A stretch of DNA of 64,000 bases from Acidovorax sp. 69. GTDB taxonomy: Bacteria; Pseudomonadota; Gammaproteobacteria; Burkholderiales; Burkholderiaceae_C. The DNA is taken from NCBI RefSeq assembly GCF_002797445.1, contig NZ_PGEP01000001.1, positions 2,604,501-2,668,500 on the forward strand, in the 5' to 3' direction. A program made the translations under genes and the position numbers. This document shows positions 28,697-37,031 of the stretch, one piece after another. How positions within the stretch are numbered: the first letter of the stretch is position 1; each line of letters opens with the position of its first letter. The notes under the pieces are model-generated. The model was given only the letters and a program-made list of their open reading frames with translations, had not been told where the DNA came from and made no database searches.

Positions 28697-29465
28697 ATTC
28701 CGCCGGGCTGTTCTGCAACCCGCCGTCCTGGGGCTTGCGGGGCTTTGCGTCTTCAGCGCACTTAATCCACCCTCCGTCCATGCTCAGCCTGCCAACACCA
28801 TGACCCAACCAGCGCCCTCGTCAGACACACTATCGGCCCCACAGCAAGCCATCATCCCTGTCGCAGCGCTTGCAGCGGCTGGAGACATTGCCAGGCTGAA
28901 CACGGCCCTGAATCACGGGTTGGACAGCGGCCTGAGCGTGAACGATCTGAAAGAGGTGTTGGTCCAGGTCTACGCCTACGCCGGGTTTCCGCGCAGCCTG
29001 AACGCGCTGGGCGAGCTGATGAAGGTGCTCGATGCGCGCAAGCAGCGCGGCATTCAAGACCCCCCTGGCCGCACGCCCGGCCGTGTGGTGCCCCAAGGTG
29101 ACGCGCTGCTGGCAGCGGGCACTGCCAACCAGACGCGCCTGAGTGGCGGGCCCGTGTCAGGGCCGTTGTTCGCGTTCGCGCCCGCCATCGACGAGTACCT
29201 TAAAACCCATCTGTTCGGCGACATCTTCGAGCGCGACAACCTGGACTGGCAAAGCCGCGAGCTGGCCACCGTCGGCATGTTGTCGGCACTGCCTGGCGCC
29301 GATTCGCAAATACAGGCCCACATGCGCATCAGCATGAACGTAGGCCTTACCGCCAGCCAGTTGGGCCAGCTGGCGCAGGTGCTGCATGACCGTGTGGGTG
29401 CTGACAACGCCGTGAGGGCGCGGGAGGCGCTGGCGCGGCACGTGGCCACCCTCGGCGGCGGGTAG
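28674..29465 (+). CDS. Exported carboxymuconolactone-decarboxylase-family protein
   Basis: This 263-residue protein has an N-terminal signal ([18 protein letters not shown]) and two CMD-like helical repeats: [20 protein letters not shown] with [13 protein letters not shown], and [17 protein letters not shown] with [10 protein letters not shown]. The CxxC of AhpD-type peroxidases is absent, so a peroxiredoxin role is unlikely. Most CMD proteins are cytosolic, which makes export notable. GGAGAAAG precedes the ATG. It overlaps the cupin gene by 23 bases. Confidence 0.82.
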   Translation: MRNTTTAKFRRAVLQPAVLGLAGLCVFSALNPPSVHAQPANTMTQPAPSSDTLSAPQQAIIPVAALAAAGDIARLNTALNHGLDSGLSVNDLKEVLVQVYAYAGFPRSLNALGELMKVLDARKQRGIQDPPGRTPGRVVPQGDALLAAGTANQTRLSGGPVSGPLFAFAPAIDEYLKTHLFGDIFERDNLDWQSRELATVGMLSALPGADSQIQAHMRISMNVGLTASQLGQLAQVLHDRVGADNAVRAREALARHVATLGGG

Positions 29466-29508
29466 GCAAAACCCAAGGGTGCCGGTTCTGCCGGTTGCCA
29501 CCTCTCTA

Positions 29509-30501
29509 TCAAGCGGGTAGCGCAGCGCCGCTTGGGTTGCGCTTGGGCAATGCCACGGGTGCCGCTGATAAAAGCAGCCGCTCCACATCCCGCCGAGGGG
29601 GCGCGCCGAACAGTCGGCTGTACTCGCGGCTGAACTGCGATGGGCTTTCATAGCCCACCGTGAACGCGGCAGTCGAGGCGTCTGCCTGTTCGGTGAACAT
29701 GAGCCGGCGCGCCTCGTTCAGGCGCAGGTGTTTTTGAAACTGCAGCGGGCTCATGGCGGTGAGCTGCCGAAAGTGGTGATGAAACCGCGATGGACTCATC
29801 TGCACCAGTGCGGCCAGCTCGTCCACCAGCAGCGGCTGCGCAAAGTGCGCCTTCAACCAGCCAATGGCACGGGCCACCCGGTTCCCCTGGCTGCCCGTAG
29901 AAACCAGCTGCCACAACAGCGCACCCTGCGGCCCCACCAGCAGGCGGTAAAAAATTTCCTTGTGTATCAGGGGTGCCAGCACGCCCATGGCTTCGGGCTC
30001 ATCCAGCAACTGCACCAGTCGGTCAAAGCGCTCCAGCATGCCTGCCGACGTGTCGCCGATGGCAATGCCGCGCGCGGCCGAGGCCTCTCGGGTGGGTGGG
30101 TGCATCTGGCCTTGCATCACCAGTTCAGCAATGGCCCGCTCGTCCAGTTTCAGAACCAGGCTCAGGTAGGGCGTGGCCTGGCTGGCTTCTACCGCCTGCA
30201 GAACAACTGGCAAATCCAGGGTCGTCAAAAGAAACCGGTGCGGGTTGTAGGCATAAACATCGTCGCCCAGCAAGGCCCGCTTGGCGCCCTGAACAGTGAG
30301 CGCGATGGCGGGCTCCACCATGCAGCTGGTGGCCTCGGTGGGCGCCTCGTGGCGGTACAAGGTCAGGCTGGTGTTCGCGGTGGGGAACTGCTCCACGCCC
30401 GCCGTCCATCGGTCAATGCGCGCCGCCAGGCGTGCGCGAACCACTTCAAAAGCATCGGACGGGCTGGGGGGCAAGGCATCGGGGCTGGGCATGGGCCGCA
30501 T
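29509..30501 (-). CDS. AraC-family transcriptional regulator
   Basis: This 330-residue regulator has an AraC-type N-terminal sensory domain (AraC_N; SLTLYRHEAPTEATSCMVEP) and two C-terminal helix-turn-helices (LVDELAALVQMSPSRFHHHF; FTVGYESPSQFSREYSRLFG). It sits inside the exported-protein cluster in the opposite orientation and is divergent from the ABM gene, so it likely controls that gene. TTG at 30531 and ATG at 30501 or 30492 are all possible starts. Confidence 0.87.
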   Translation of the reverse strand: MRPMPSPDALPPSPSDAFEVVRARLAARIDRWTAGVEQFPTANTSLTLYRHEAPTEATSCMVEPAIALTVQGAKRALLGDDVYAYNPHRFLLTTLDLPVVLQAVEASQATPYLSLVLKLDERAIAELVMQGQMHPPTREASAARGIAIGDTSAGMLERFDRLVQLLDEPEAMGVLAPLIHKEIFYRLLVGPQGALLWQLVSTGSQGNRVARAIGWLKAHFAQPLLVDELAALVQMSPSRFHHHFRQLTAMSPLQFQKHLRLNEARRLMFTEQADASTAAFTVGYESPSQFSREYSRLFGAPPRRDVERLLLSAAPVALPKRNPSGAALPA

Positions 30502-30636
30502 GGTACTGCGCCGCTCGATGGCATTGGCCAAAAATAGCCGGGTGTGGGAGCAATGGGCAAGAACTTGATGGAATCAGCCTACCGCTCCGGGCGGCTGCGC
30601 GCGAACAATGAAGCCAGCCCTTCAGGAGTCCATTCG

Positions 30637-31368
30637 ATGATGACAAAACGCGCCGCGGTGGCCACAGCCGCATCCTTGATCTTCAGCACGCTGCTGGTAA
30701 AAACAAATGCAAACGCAACCACAGCCGCGCAAGCACCCGCCGGGCCCTACGTGCGCTGGGCTGAGCTGGAGATCTCGCCCGCAAAATTAGCAGAGTTTCG
30801 TGAAGCCAGCCGCGATATCGCCGCCCCCACGCTGCAGGAGCCCGGGGTGGTGGCTTTTCACTCGGCAGCTGAAAAAGGCAATCCCACCCAAGTCCGCGTG
30901 CTGGAGGTTTACGCAGACGCTGCGGCATACGGCACTCACTTGCAGTCGCCGCACTTCCAGCGTTTTGCACAGGCGTCGCAGCCGGTGCTGGTAGCGCGCC
31001 GCGTGTACGACACCGTGCCCATTCTGCTGGGGGCCAAACCGGGCATCACCTCGCCAGCACCCCATGTGCGCGTGGCCGAGCTGGAGATCCATGCCAACCA
31101 GCTGGACGCCTACAAAGCGGCCGTGAGGCAAGAGATCGAGGATTCCATTGCCGTCGAGCCCGGTGTGCTGGCGATCTATTCCGTGGCGTTGAAAGACCAA
31201 CCCACGCACCTGAGATTTTTCGAAATTTATGCCGATGAAGCCGCGTACCGCGCGCACATCGTGTCCCCGCATTTCAAGAAATATGTGGAGACCACCCAAT
31301 CCATGATCGCCGCGCGAAAGTTGTTCGAAATGGACTCGCCCGTGCTTGGCATCAAAAACGCCCACTGA
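30637..31368 (+). CDS. Exported protein with two antibiotic-biosynthesis-monooxygenase (ABM) domains
   Basis: This 243-residue protein has a signal peptide (VATAASLIFSTLLVKTNANA) and two tandem ABM-type ferredoxin folds. Their opening strands are VRWAELEISPAKLAEFREA and VRVAELEIHANQLDAYKAAV. Each repeat ends with a FxxYAD..AYxxH..SPHF block, so the halves arose by duplication. ABM proteins oxidise quinol-like or aromatic rings without cofactors, but periplasmic tandem forms are uncharacterised. AGGAG lies before the ATG. Confidence 0.8.
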   Translation: MMTKRAAVATAASLIFSTLLVKTNANATTAAQAPAGPYVRWAELEISPAKLAEFREASRDIAAPTLQEPGVVAFHSAAEKGNPTQVRVLEVYADAAAYGTHLQSPHFQRFAQASQPVLVARRVYDTVPILLGAKPGITSPAPHVRVAELEIHANQLDAYKAAVRQEIEDSIAVEPGVLAIYSVALKDQPTHLRFFEIYADEAAYRAHIVSPHFKKYVETTQSMIAARKLFEMDSPVLGIKNAH

Positions 31369-31421
31369 TCACCTGTTGATCACCCCCGGATCGCCCACCC
31401 AAACCCCACCGAGGAACTGCC

Positions 31422-31823
31422 ATGAACCTGAAACTCACCCTGCTCCGCGCTGCACTCGCGGTGACCGCCGCAGCCACCTGCGCCCTGGCCAGCCACAGCG
31501 CGCAAGCGCAGACGACCGGCCCGGCGGCGAAGCCGCCCGCGTACTACCTCTCTGAATTTGAACTGACCGACCCCGAAGGCATTCGACCCTACAGCGCGGC
31601 CGTCGAGTCCACCTTCACCCCGTTTGGCGGCAAGTACGCCGTGCGCGGCGGCAAAGCGGTGTCGCTGGAGGGCGAGCCCAACAAGCGCGTGATCATGATC
31701 GTCTTCCCCAGCCTGGAGCAGGCACAGGCCTGGTACGACTCCCCGCGCTACCGGGAGATCATGCCAATCCGCCACCGATCGGCCCAATCGCGCGTTTTCA
31801 TCATGGAAGGCTTCGCCAACTAG
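31422..31823 (+). CDS. Exported DUF1330 protein
   Basis: This 133-residue protein has a signal peptide ending SHSAQAQ, then a DUF1330 dimeric alpha/beta fold. Markers are YYLSEFELTDPEGIRPYSAA, FGGKYAVRGGKAVSLEG and IMIVFPSLEQAQAWYDSPRY. The family's function is unknown. It ends the cupin/CMD/ABM/DUF1330 set of four exported small proteins. Confidence 0.85.
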   Translation: MNLKLTLLRAALAVTAAATCALASHSAQAQTTGPAAKPPAYYLSEFELTDPEGIRPYSAAVESTFTPFGGKYAVRGGKAVSLEGEPNKRVIMIVFPSLEQAQAWYDSPRYREIMPIRHRSAQSRVFIMEGFAN

Positions 31824-32219
31824 GCAGGTCACGGTGGGCCCGCAAGCGAACGAACGACGAGCAGGCGCAGCAACATTGCGCTGCGGGCTCTGCACTGGCG
31901 CAGCAGCTGACATGGGATGCTCGGTAACTTGCCGCAGCCTTGATGCGTTGCGCCCCAGAGCCTGGGGAATGGAGGCAGCGCGGCGGCGTGCACACTCTCA
32001 ACGAGCCGTAGGTGGCCGCTTGGCAACGAACGAATCAGAGTGTTTTTGGCCTCTGGCGCTTATGCGGTATGCACTGGTAGCTATCAAATAGAGAGTAATA
32101 CCCCCATTGCGCAGGCCTCTGCAACCAGGCGCAGAATTCAAAAGCAAGCTTCGGAGTGCGCGCGCCGCGCCCCGTCCCTAAAGTGCATGGCATCGCAACC
32201 GACTTGTGAGCCATCCACC
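31824..32219. other. 396-base gap with one repeat copy and no supported gene
   Basis: Apart from the palindromic repeat at 32042-32098, nothing convincing is seen. The short open frames on both strands lack ribosome binding sites and resemble no family. The promoter of ada should lie in the right part. Confidence 0.6.
32042..32098 (+). repeat. Copy of the dispersed AGCGCT palindromic repeat
   Basis: It opens with GTTTTTGGCCTCTGG, identical to the copy at 26184, and continues through CACTGGTAGCTATCAAATAG. It is 122 bases upstream of ada. Confidence 0.75.
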
Positions 32220-33425
32220 ATGAACGCTGCCGCCTTCGCCCTTGTTACATCGCATTGTTCGCAGACCACCCCGATGCCCCGCACCGCCCCAACGTCCAAC
32301 AAAGCCGCACAGGCCGCTGCCACCCAGGCCGACCCGCGCTGGGCGGCGGTGGTGGCGCGCAGCGCTGCGGCAGACGGAACCTTCTGGTATTCGGTGCAGA
32401 CCACCGGCGTGTACTGCCGCCCCAGCTGCGCGGCGCGCGCGCCCCGCCCCGAGAACGTGCGGTTTCATGCCAGTGGTGCAGAGGCGGAAGCCGCCGGGTT
32501 TCGGCCGTGCCAGCGCTGCAAACCCCGGCAGCCTACCGCGCTGTCGCACCACGCTGCGCTGGTCACCGAGGCCTGCCGCAGCATCGAAACGGCAGACAAC
32601 GACAAAGCCGCCACCCTGGAGGCACTGGCCGCACGGGCGGGCCTGAGCGCATCGCATTTCCACCGCATCTTCAAACAGGCCACGGGGCTCACGCCCAAAG
32701 CCTATGCCGCGGCCCACCGCGCGCAGCGCCTTCGCAATGCGCTCAATGAATCGCCCACCGCCTCGGTCACAGACGCCATTTACAGCGCGGGCTACCAGTC
32801 CAGCAGCCGGTTTTACGAACAATCGGCCCAGGTGCTGGGCATGACACCCAGCCGCTACCGTGCGGGCGGCAACGCGCTGAACATTCGTTTTGCCATTGGC
32901 CAGTGCGCGCTGGGCGCCATTCTGGTGGCGCAAAGCGACCAGGGCATCTGCGCGATCTTGCTGGGCGACGATGCCGACACCCTGGCGCGCGACCTGCAGG
33001 ACCGGTTTGTGCAGGCCCACCTGATCGGCGGCGACACCGCATTTGAAGCCCTGGTGGCACAGGTGGTGGCGTTTGTCGAGGCCCCTGGCCTGGGGTTGAA
33101 CCTGCCACTGGACGTGCGCGGCACGGCGTTTCAGCAACGCGTGTGGCGGGCGCTGCAGGCGATCCCCGCCGGGCAGACCGCCAGCTATGCCGAGGTGGCC
33201 GAGCGCATTGGCGCGCCCACCGCAGTGCGCGCCGTGGCGCAGGCCTGTGCGGCCAACGCGCTGGCGGTGGCCATTCCGTGCCACCGGGTGGTCAAAAGCG
33301 ATGGCGCCTTGTCGGGCTACCGCTGGGGCGTGGAGCGCAAACGCAAGCTGCTGGACCTTGAATCGTTGCCGTCGCCGCCATCGCACGCCCCGAGTGCATC
33401 CAGCACTGTGGAGAACGCGGCATGA
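32220..33425 (+). CDS. ada: Bifunctional adaptive-response regulator / O6-methylguanine methyltransferase
   Basis: This 401-residue full-length Ada has a zinc domain with Cys66, Cys70, Cys97 and Cys100 (YCRPSC..CQRC), an AraC helix-turn-helix (ASHFHRIFKQATGLTPKAY) and a C-terminal methyltransferase with IPCHRVVKSDG (Cys354). Methylation of the N-terminal cysteine turns Ada into an activator of alkylation-repair genes. It is followed, with an ATGA overlap, by a 2OG-Fe(II) oxygenase and then alkB. Together with the alkA fusion and ogt at the left end, the window carries two Ada zinc domains and two O6-methylguanine methyltransferases. Confidence 0.93.
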   Translation: MNAAAFALVTSHCSQTTPMPRTAPTSNKAAQAAATQADPRWAAVVARSAAADGTFWYSVQTTGVYCRPSCAARAPRPENVRFHASGAEAEAAGFRPCQRCKPRQPTALSHHAALVTEACRSIETADNDKAATLEALAARAGLSASHFHRIFKQATGLTPKAYAAAHRAQRLRNALNESPTASVTDAIYSAGYQSSSRFYEQSAQVLGMTPSRYRAGGNALNIRFAIGQCALGAILVAQSDQGICAILLGDDADTLARDLQDRFVQAHLIGGDTAFEALVAQVVAFVEAPGLGLNLPLDVRGTAFQQRVWRALQAIPAGQTASYAEVAERIGAPTAVRAVAQACAANALAVAIPCHRVVKSDGALSGYRWGVERKRKLLDLESLPSPPSHAPSASSTVENAA

Positions 33426-34174
33426 GCGCGCTCGCCAGAACCACCCTCTCCGCGCCACCGCCCGACTGGGCCCCCCGCGCCGCCGCCATCGACTGGCCCA
33501 CAGCCACTGAGGCCCTGCACCAGCAAGGCAGCGCCGTGCTGCCCCAACTGCTGAGCGCGCCGGAATGCAGCGCACTGGCCGGCCTGTACAGCGGTGCCAG
33601 CGAATCGACCTTTCGCAGCCGCGTGGTGATGCAGCGCCACGGTTTTGGCCAGGGTGAATACCGGTATTTCAGCTACCCCCTGCCCCGCGTGGTGGCAGGT
33701 TTGCGCGAGGCGCTGTACCCGCACCTGGCGCCCATTGCCAACCAGTGGAACACCGCCATGGGCATCGACGTGCGCTACCCCGCGCGGCACGCCGACTTCA
33801 TCGCGCGCTGCCATGCGGCGGGCCAGTTGCGCCCCACGCCGCTGCTGCTGCAATACGCACCGGGCGACTACAACTGCCTGCACCAGGACCTGTACGGCGA
33901 GCATGTGTTCCCGCTGCAAGTGGCCATCCTGCTGTCAGAGCCCGGCCACGACTTCACGGGCGGCGAATTTGTGCTGACCGAGCAGCGCCCTCGCATGCAG
34001 TCGCGGGCCGAGGTGGTGCCCCTTTTGCGCGGCGATGCCGTGGTGTTTGCCGTGCACCACCGCCCTGTGCAGGGCACGCGCGGGCCGTACCGCGTGCAGA
34101 TGCGCCATGGGGTGAGCCGCTTGCGCAGTGGGCAGCGGCACACGCTGGGCGTGATCTTTCACGACGCTGAATAG
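33422..34174 (+). CDS. 2OG-Fe(II) oxygenase (DUF2086 type) in the ada operon
   Basis: This 250-residue protein has a double-stranded beta-helix iron site: His154-x-Asp156 (CLHQDLYG) and probably His229 (MRHGVSRLRSG) with a following Arg to hold 2-oxoglutarate. It overlaps ada by four bases, so translation is coupled to the alkylation regulator. It differs from AlkB, which lies one gene downstream. A role in repairing alkylated DNA, RNA or protein is likely from context but the substrate is not known. Confidence 0.8.
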   Translation: MSALARTTLSAPPPDWAPRAAAIDWPTATEALHQQGSAVLPQLLSAPECSALAGLYSGASESTFRSRVVMQRHGFGQGEYRYFSYPLPRVVAGLREALYPHLAPIANQWNTAMGIDVRYPARHADFIARCHAAGQLRPTPLLLQYAPGDYNCLHQDLYGEHVFPLQVAILLSEPGHDFTGGEFVLTEQRPRMQSRAEVVPLLRGDAVVFAVHHRPVQGTRGPYRVQMRHGVSRLRSGQRHTLGVIFHDAE

Positions 34175-34329
34175 GACTGCACCCCTGTGTCGCGTTCGGC
34201 GCCTTCACCCCTTTCTCGCTGTGCGGGAGGGGGACGCATCCGGTGGCCTGGCGAAGCCAGTTCCACGGGTGCACTCGCTCAGATCGTGCCCGCTGCCACG
34301 GGCTGTAGCCACGTTAGATTCACACATCC

Positions 34330-34983
34330 ATGAACCTTGGTCTTTTTGATGACATGCCTGTCGCGCCTCAGCCACCCGAGGTGCTGGAGCCCGGCGCCCT
34401 TGTATTGCGCGGCTTTGCGGTGGCGCAGGCCGCTGATTTGCTGGCTGCCGTGCAGCAGATCACGGCGCAAGCGCCTTTCAGACACCTCATCACGCGCGGC
34501 GGCCTGCGCATGTCGGTGGCCATGACCAACTGCGGCGCGCTGGGCTGGGTGAGTGACCGCAGCGGCTACCGCTACGACCCCACCGACCCCGACAGCGGCC
34601 AGCCCTGGCCCGCCATGCCACCGCTGTTTCGCCAGTTGGCGCTCGACGCTGCGCAGGCAGCGGGCTTCCCCGGCTTTGCGCCCGATGCTTGCCTCATCAA
34701 CCGCTATGCCCCCGGCACGCGGCTGTCGTTGCACCAGGACCGGGACGAGGGCCACTACGCGCACCCCATCGTGTCGGTGTCGCTGGGCATACCGGCCGTT
34801 TTTTTGTGGGGTGGCGCCCAGCGGGCCGACAAGGCTCGGCGCCTGGGGCTGGTGCACGGCGATGTGGTGGTGTGGGGCGGGCCAGCGCGGCTGCGGTTTC
34901 ACGGGGTGCTGCCGTTGCCCGAGGGCGTGCACCCGCTGACGGGCGCGCACCGCATCAACCTCACGTTTCGCAAGGCGGGTTGA
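34330..34983 (+). CDS. alkB: AlkB alpha-ketoglutarate-dependent DNA repair dioxygenase
   Basis: This 217-residue AlkB has iron ligands His135 and Asp137 (LHQDRDE) and His191 (RFHGV), and 2-oxoglutarate-binding Arg208 and Arg214 (HRINLTFR). The nucleotide-recognition lid is seen as RYDPTDPDSGQPWPAMP. It removes methyl groups from 1-methyladenine and 3-methylcytosine by oxidation. It is 155 bases downstream of the DUF2086 gene, so it may have its own Ada-responsive promoter. Confidence 0.93.
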   Translation: MNLGLFDDMPVAPQPPEVLEPGALVLRGFAVAQAADLLAAVQQITAQAPFRHLITRGGLRMSVAMTNCGALGWVSDRSGYRYDPTDPDSGQPWPAMPPLFRQLALDAAQAAGFPGFAPDACLINRYAPGTRLSLHQDRDEGHYAHPIVSVSLGIPAVFLWGGAQRADKARRLGLVHGDVVVWGGPARLRFHGVLPLPEGVHPLTGAHRINLTFRKAG

Positions 34984-35047
34984 GGGCGGTGATCGGCCAG
35001 CAATCCGGCCAATGATCCGCTTGCAATGGGGTGGCGCGCAGCCCGCC

Positions 35048-36157
35048 TCAGCGTGTGGGGTAGCCCGTCCAGCCACCGATGGATGAGAGCATGCGATCGG
35101 CTTCTGCGCGCCCTTGCAGGTCTTGGGCGATGGTGATTTTTTTGCCGCTGCGCAGTGCGGCCTCGATGCGGAAATACACCTGGCGCTGGCCATTGGTTTC
35201 CACCGTGTAGCTCTCCACCACGTGAAGGCGGGCAATGTCGTGTGCGGGCACCTGGTGCCACTGCAGCATCAGGCCCAGCAGGCGCCGCTCGGTAAGCAGG
35301 CCGTCGTGGTCCAGCTGCACCCGCAGGCTGTTGGCCAGCGCATAAAAGCTGCTGATCAGCACTGCCCCGCCGATGCCTCCAAAAAGCAGGCGAAACAGCC
35401 AGGGCGCCACATCCACCCGGGCTTCCTGTTCCCAAGGCACCAGCAGGCCCACTGCCAAAAACACGCACCCGACCAACCCCAGGGCCAGCTTGAGGCCCCA
35501 CCACCGCCCCGCCGGAAAATACATCTGCACTCCCCCCGGAATGCGCTCCACCTTGCCGGGGGTGCCCGCTGCCACAGCGCGTTGCGGCGACGTTTGGCGC
35601 CCTGCCTGCGACGGTGTGCGCACCAGGTGCACCAGCATGCCCAGGCCAACGCCACCAAACACCACCACAAACACCATCTTGAGGGCCAGCAAGCCGGGCC
35701 GCAGGCTGCGGTCGATCACGGCCTCAGCGGGGTTGGTGGCACTCACCCAGATGGGCACCGGCTGTGCGCTTTGCAGCGCATGCTCCAGCCGCTCGCCCAG
35801 CGCTTCCTGAAAATCCCCCACGTTGTCCCCACCACTGCCGATGGCCACGCGGTCGCCCTCGTACTCGCGGCCCGCCACCTGATACCGGTAGCGCGCCGTG
35901 ACGTGGTACGTGGTGGACTTGCTGCTGCGGCTGGCGTTGAGCTGCGCAGACACCAGGGTGGCCTGCGCCGGTTGCCAGAACTGCATGCGCGACCAGTCGT
36001 ACAAGGTGGGCAACACGCCCAGCAGCAGCATGCCCACGCCCACGGCGGCAAAGGGCAGTGCAAACAGGGCGAGCAGCCAGCGCCCACCGCGCTTTTGGCC
36101 CGGCTTGGCGGCGCTGCGTGTGCCACGGTCTGCACGGTTGGAAAGGCGTTGGGGCAT
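35048..36157 (-). CDS. DUF3592 membrane protein
   Basis: This 369-residue protein has a basic N-terminus, a first hydrophobic helix (WLLALFALPFAAVGVGMLLL), an extracytoplasmic beta-rich DUF3592 region (YDWSRMQFWQPAQATLVSAQ..ARYRYQVAGREYEGDRV) and three more hydrophobic segments, near 210, 275 and 305. Function unknown. It is convergent with alkB. Upstream of its start lies the 11-bp tandem repeat array at 36203-36268. Confidence 0.78.
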   Translation of the reverse strand: MPQRLSNRADRGTRSAAKPGQKRGGRWLLALFALPFAAVGVGMLLLGVLPTLYDWSRMQFWQPAQATLVSAQLNASRSSKSTTYHVTARYRYQVAGREYEGDRVAIGSGGDNVGDFQEALGERLEHALQSAQPVPIWVSATNPAEAVIDRSLRPGLLALKMVFVVVFGGVGLGMLVHLVRTPSQAGRQTSPQRAVAAGTPGKVERIPGGVQMYFPAGRWWGLKLALGLVGCVFLAVGLLVPWEQEARVDVAPWLFRLLFGGIGGAVLISSFYALANSLRVQLDHDGLLTERRLLGLMLQWHQVPAHDIARLHVVESYTVETNGQRQVYFRIEAALRSGKKITIAQDLQGRAEADRMLSSIGGWTGYPTR

Positions 36158-36202
36158 TGTTGAGGTGGTGTTGAGCCCGAGACTGCGAGATTGCGGCACT
36201 GT

Positions 36203-36268
36203 GCCGGTGGCGCGCCGTTGGTGTGCCGTTAGGCTGCCGTTAATGTGCTGGTAGGGTGCCGTTAGTGC
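36203..36268. repeat. Six tandem 11-bp units
   Basis: Units start at 36203, 36214, 36225, 36236, 36247 and 36258, with the consensus GCCGTTAGTGT and one to four differences per unit. The exact 11-base period places each unit on about the same face of the helix. The array lies 46 bases upstream of the DUF3592 start codon. Confidence 0.7.
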
Positions 36269-36365
36269 GGGCAAATAAGCTCTGCGATTTTGCTGCGCGC
36301 CCGGTGGCTGCGCAATGCCACGGCAGAGACAGCGGCACGCTCGCAAGTGGTTTTGCAGGTCTTTC

Positions 36366-36418
36366 AGGCCGCTAGCGCTTGATTGGCAAGCACTGGCAGC
36401 TATACAAAATATAGCAAA
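36366..36418 (+). repeat. Copy of the dispersed AGCGCT palindromic repeat
   Basis: It reads GGCCGCTAGCGCTTG, then CAAGCACTGGCAGCTATAC and AAAATATAGC. It is about 70 bases upstream of the EVE gene start, in its likely promoter or 5' leader. Confidence 0.72.
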
Positions 36419-36485
36419 ACAACACGCCGGTTATTTTGTGCGGGCCCGGTGTCCGTCCGCCCCCCGTCTTTGCCAGAATATTGCC

Positions 36486-36983
<498 letters not shown>

Positions 36984-37031
36984 CCACCTACCCCCGGCCA
37001 ATGCCCATCCACGGGTGCCGCACCGCCGGCC

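Larger units (their letters stand above)
36158..36485. other. 328-base divergent gap holding two unrelated repeats
   Basis: This region separates the DUF3592 gene from the EVE gene. It contains the 11-bp tandem array (36203-36268) and a copy of the dispersed palindrome (36366-36418). No additional gene is supported. Confidence 0.6.
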
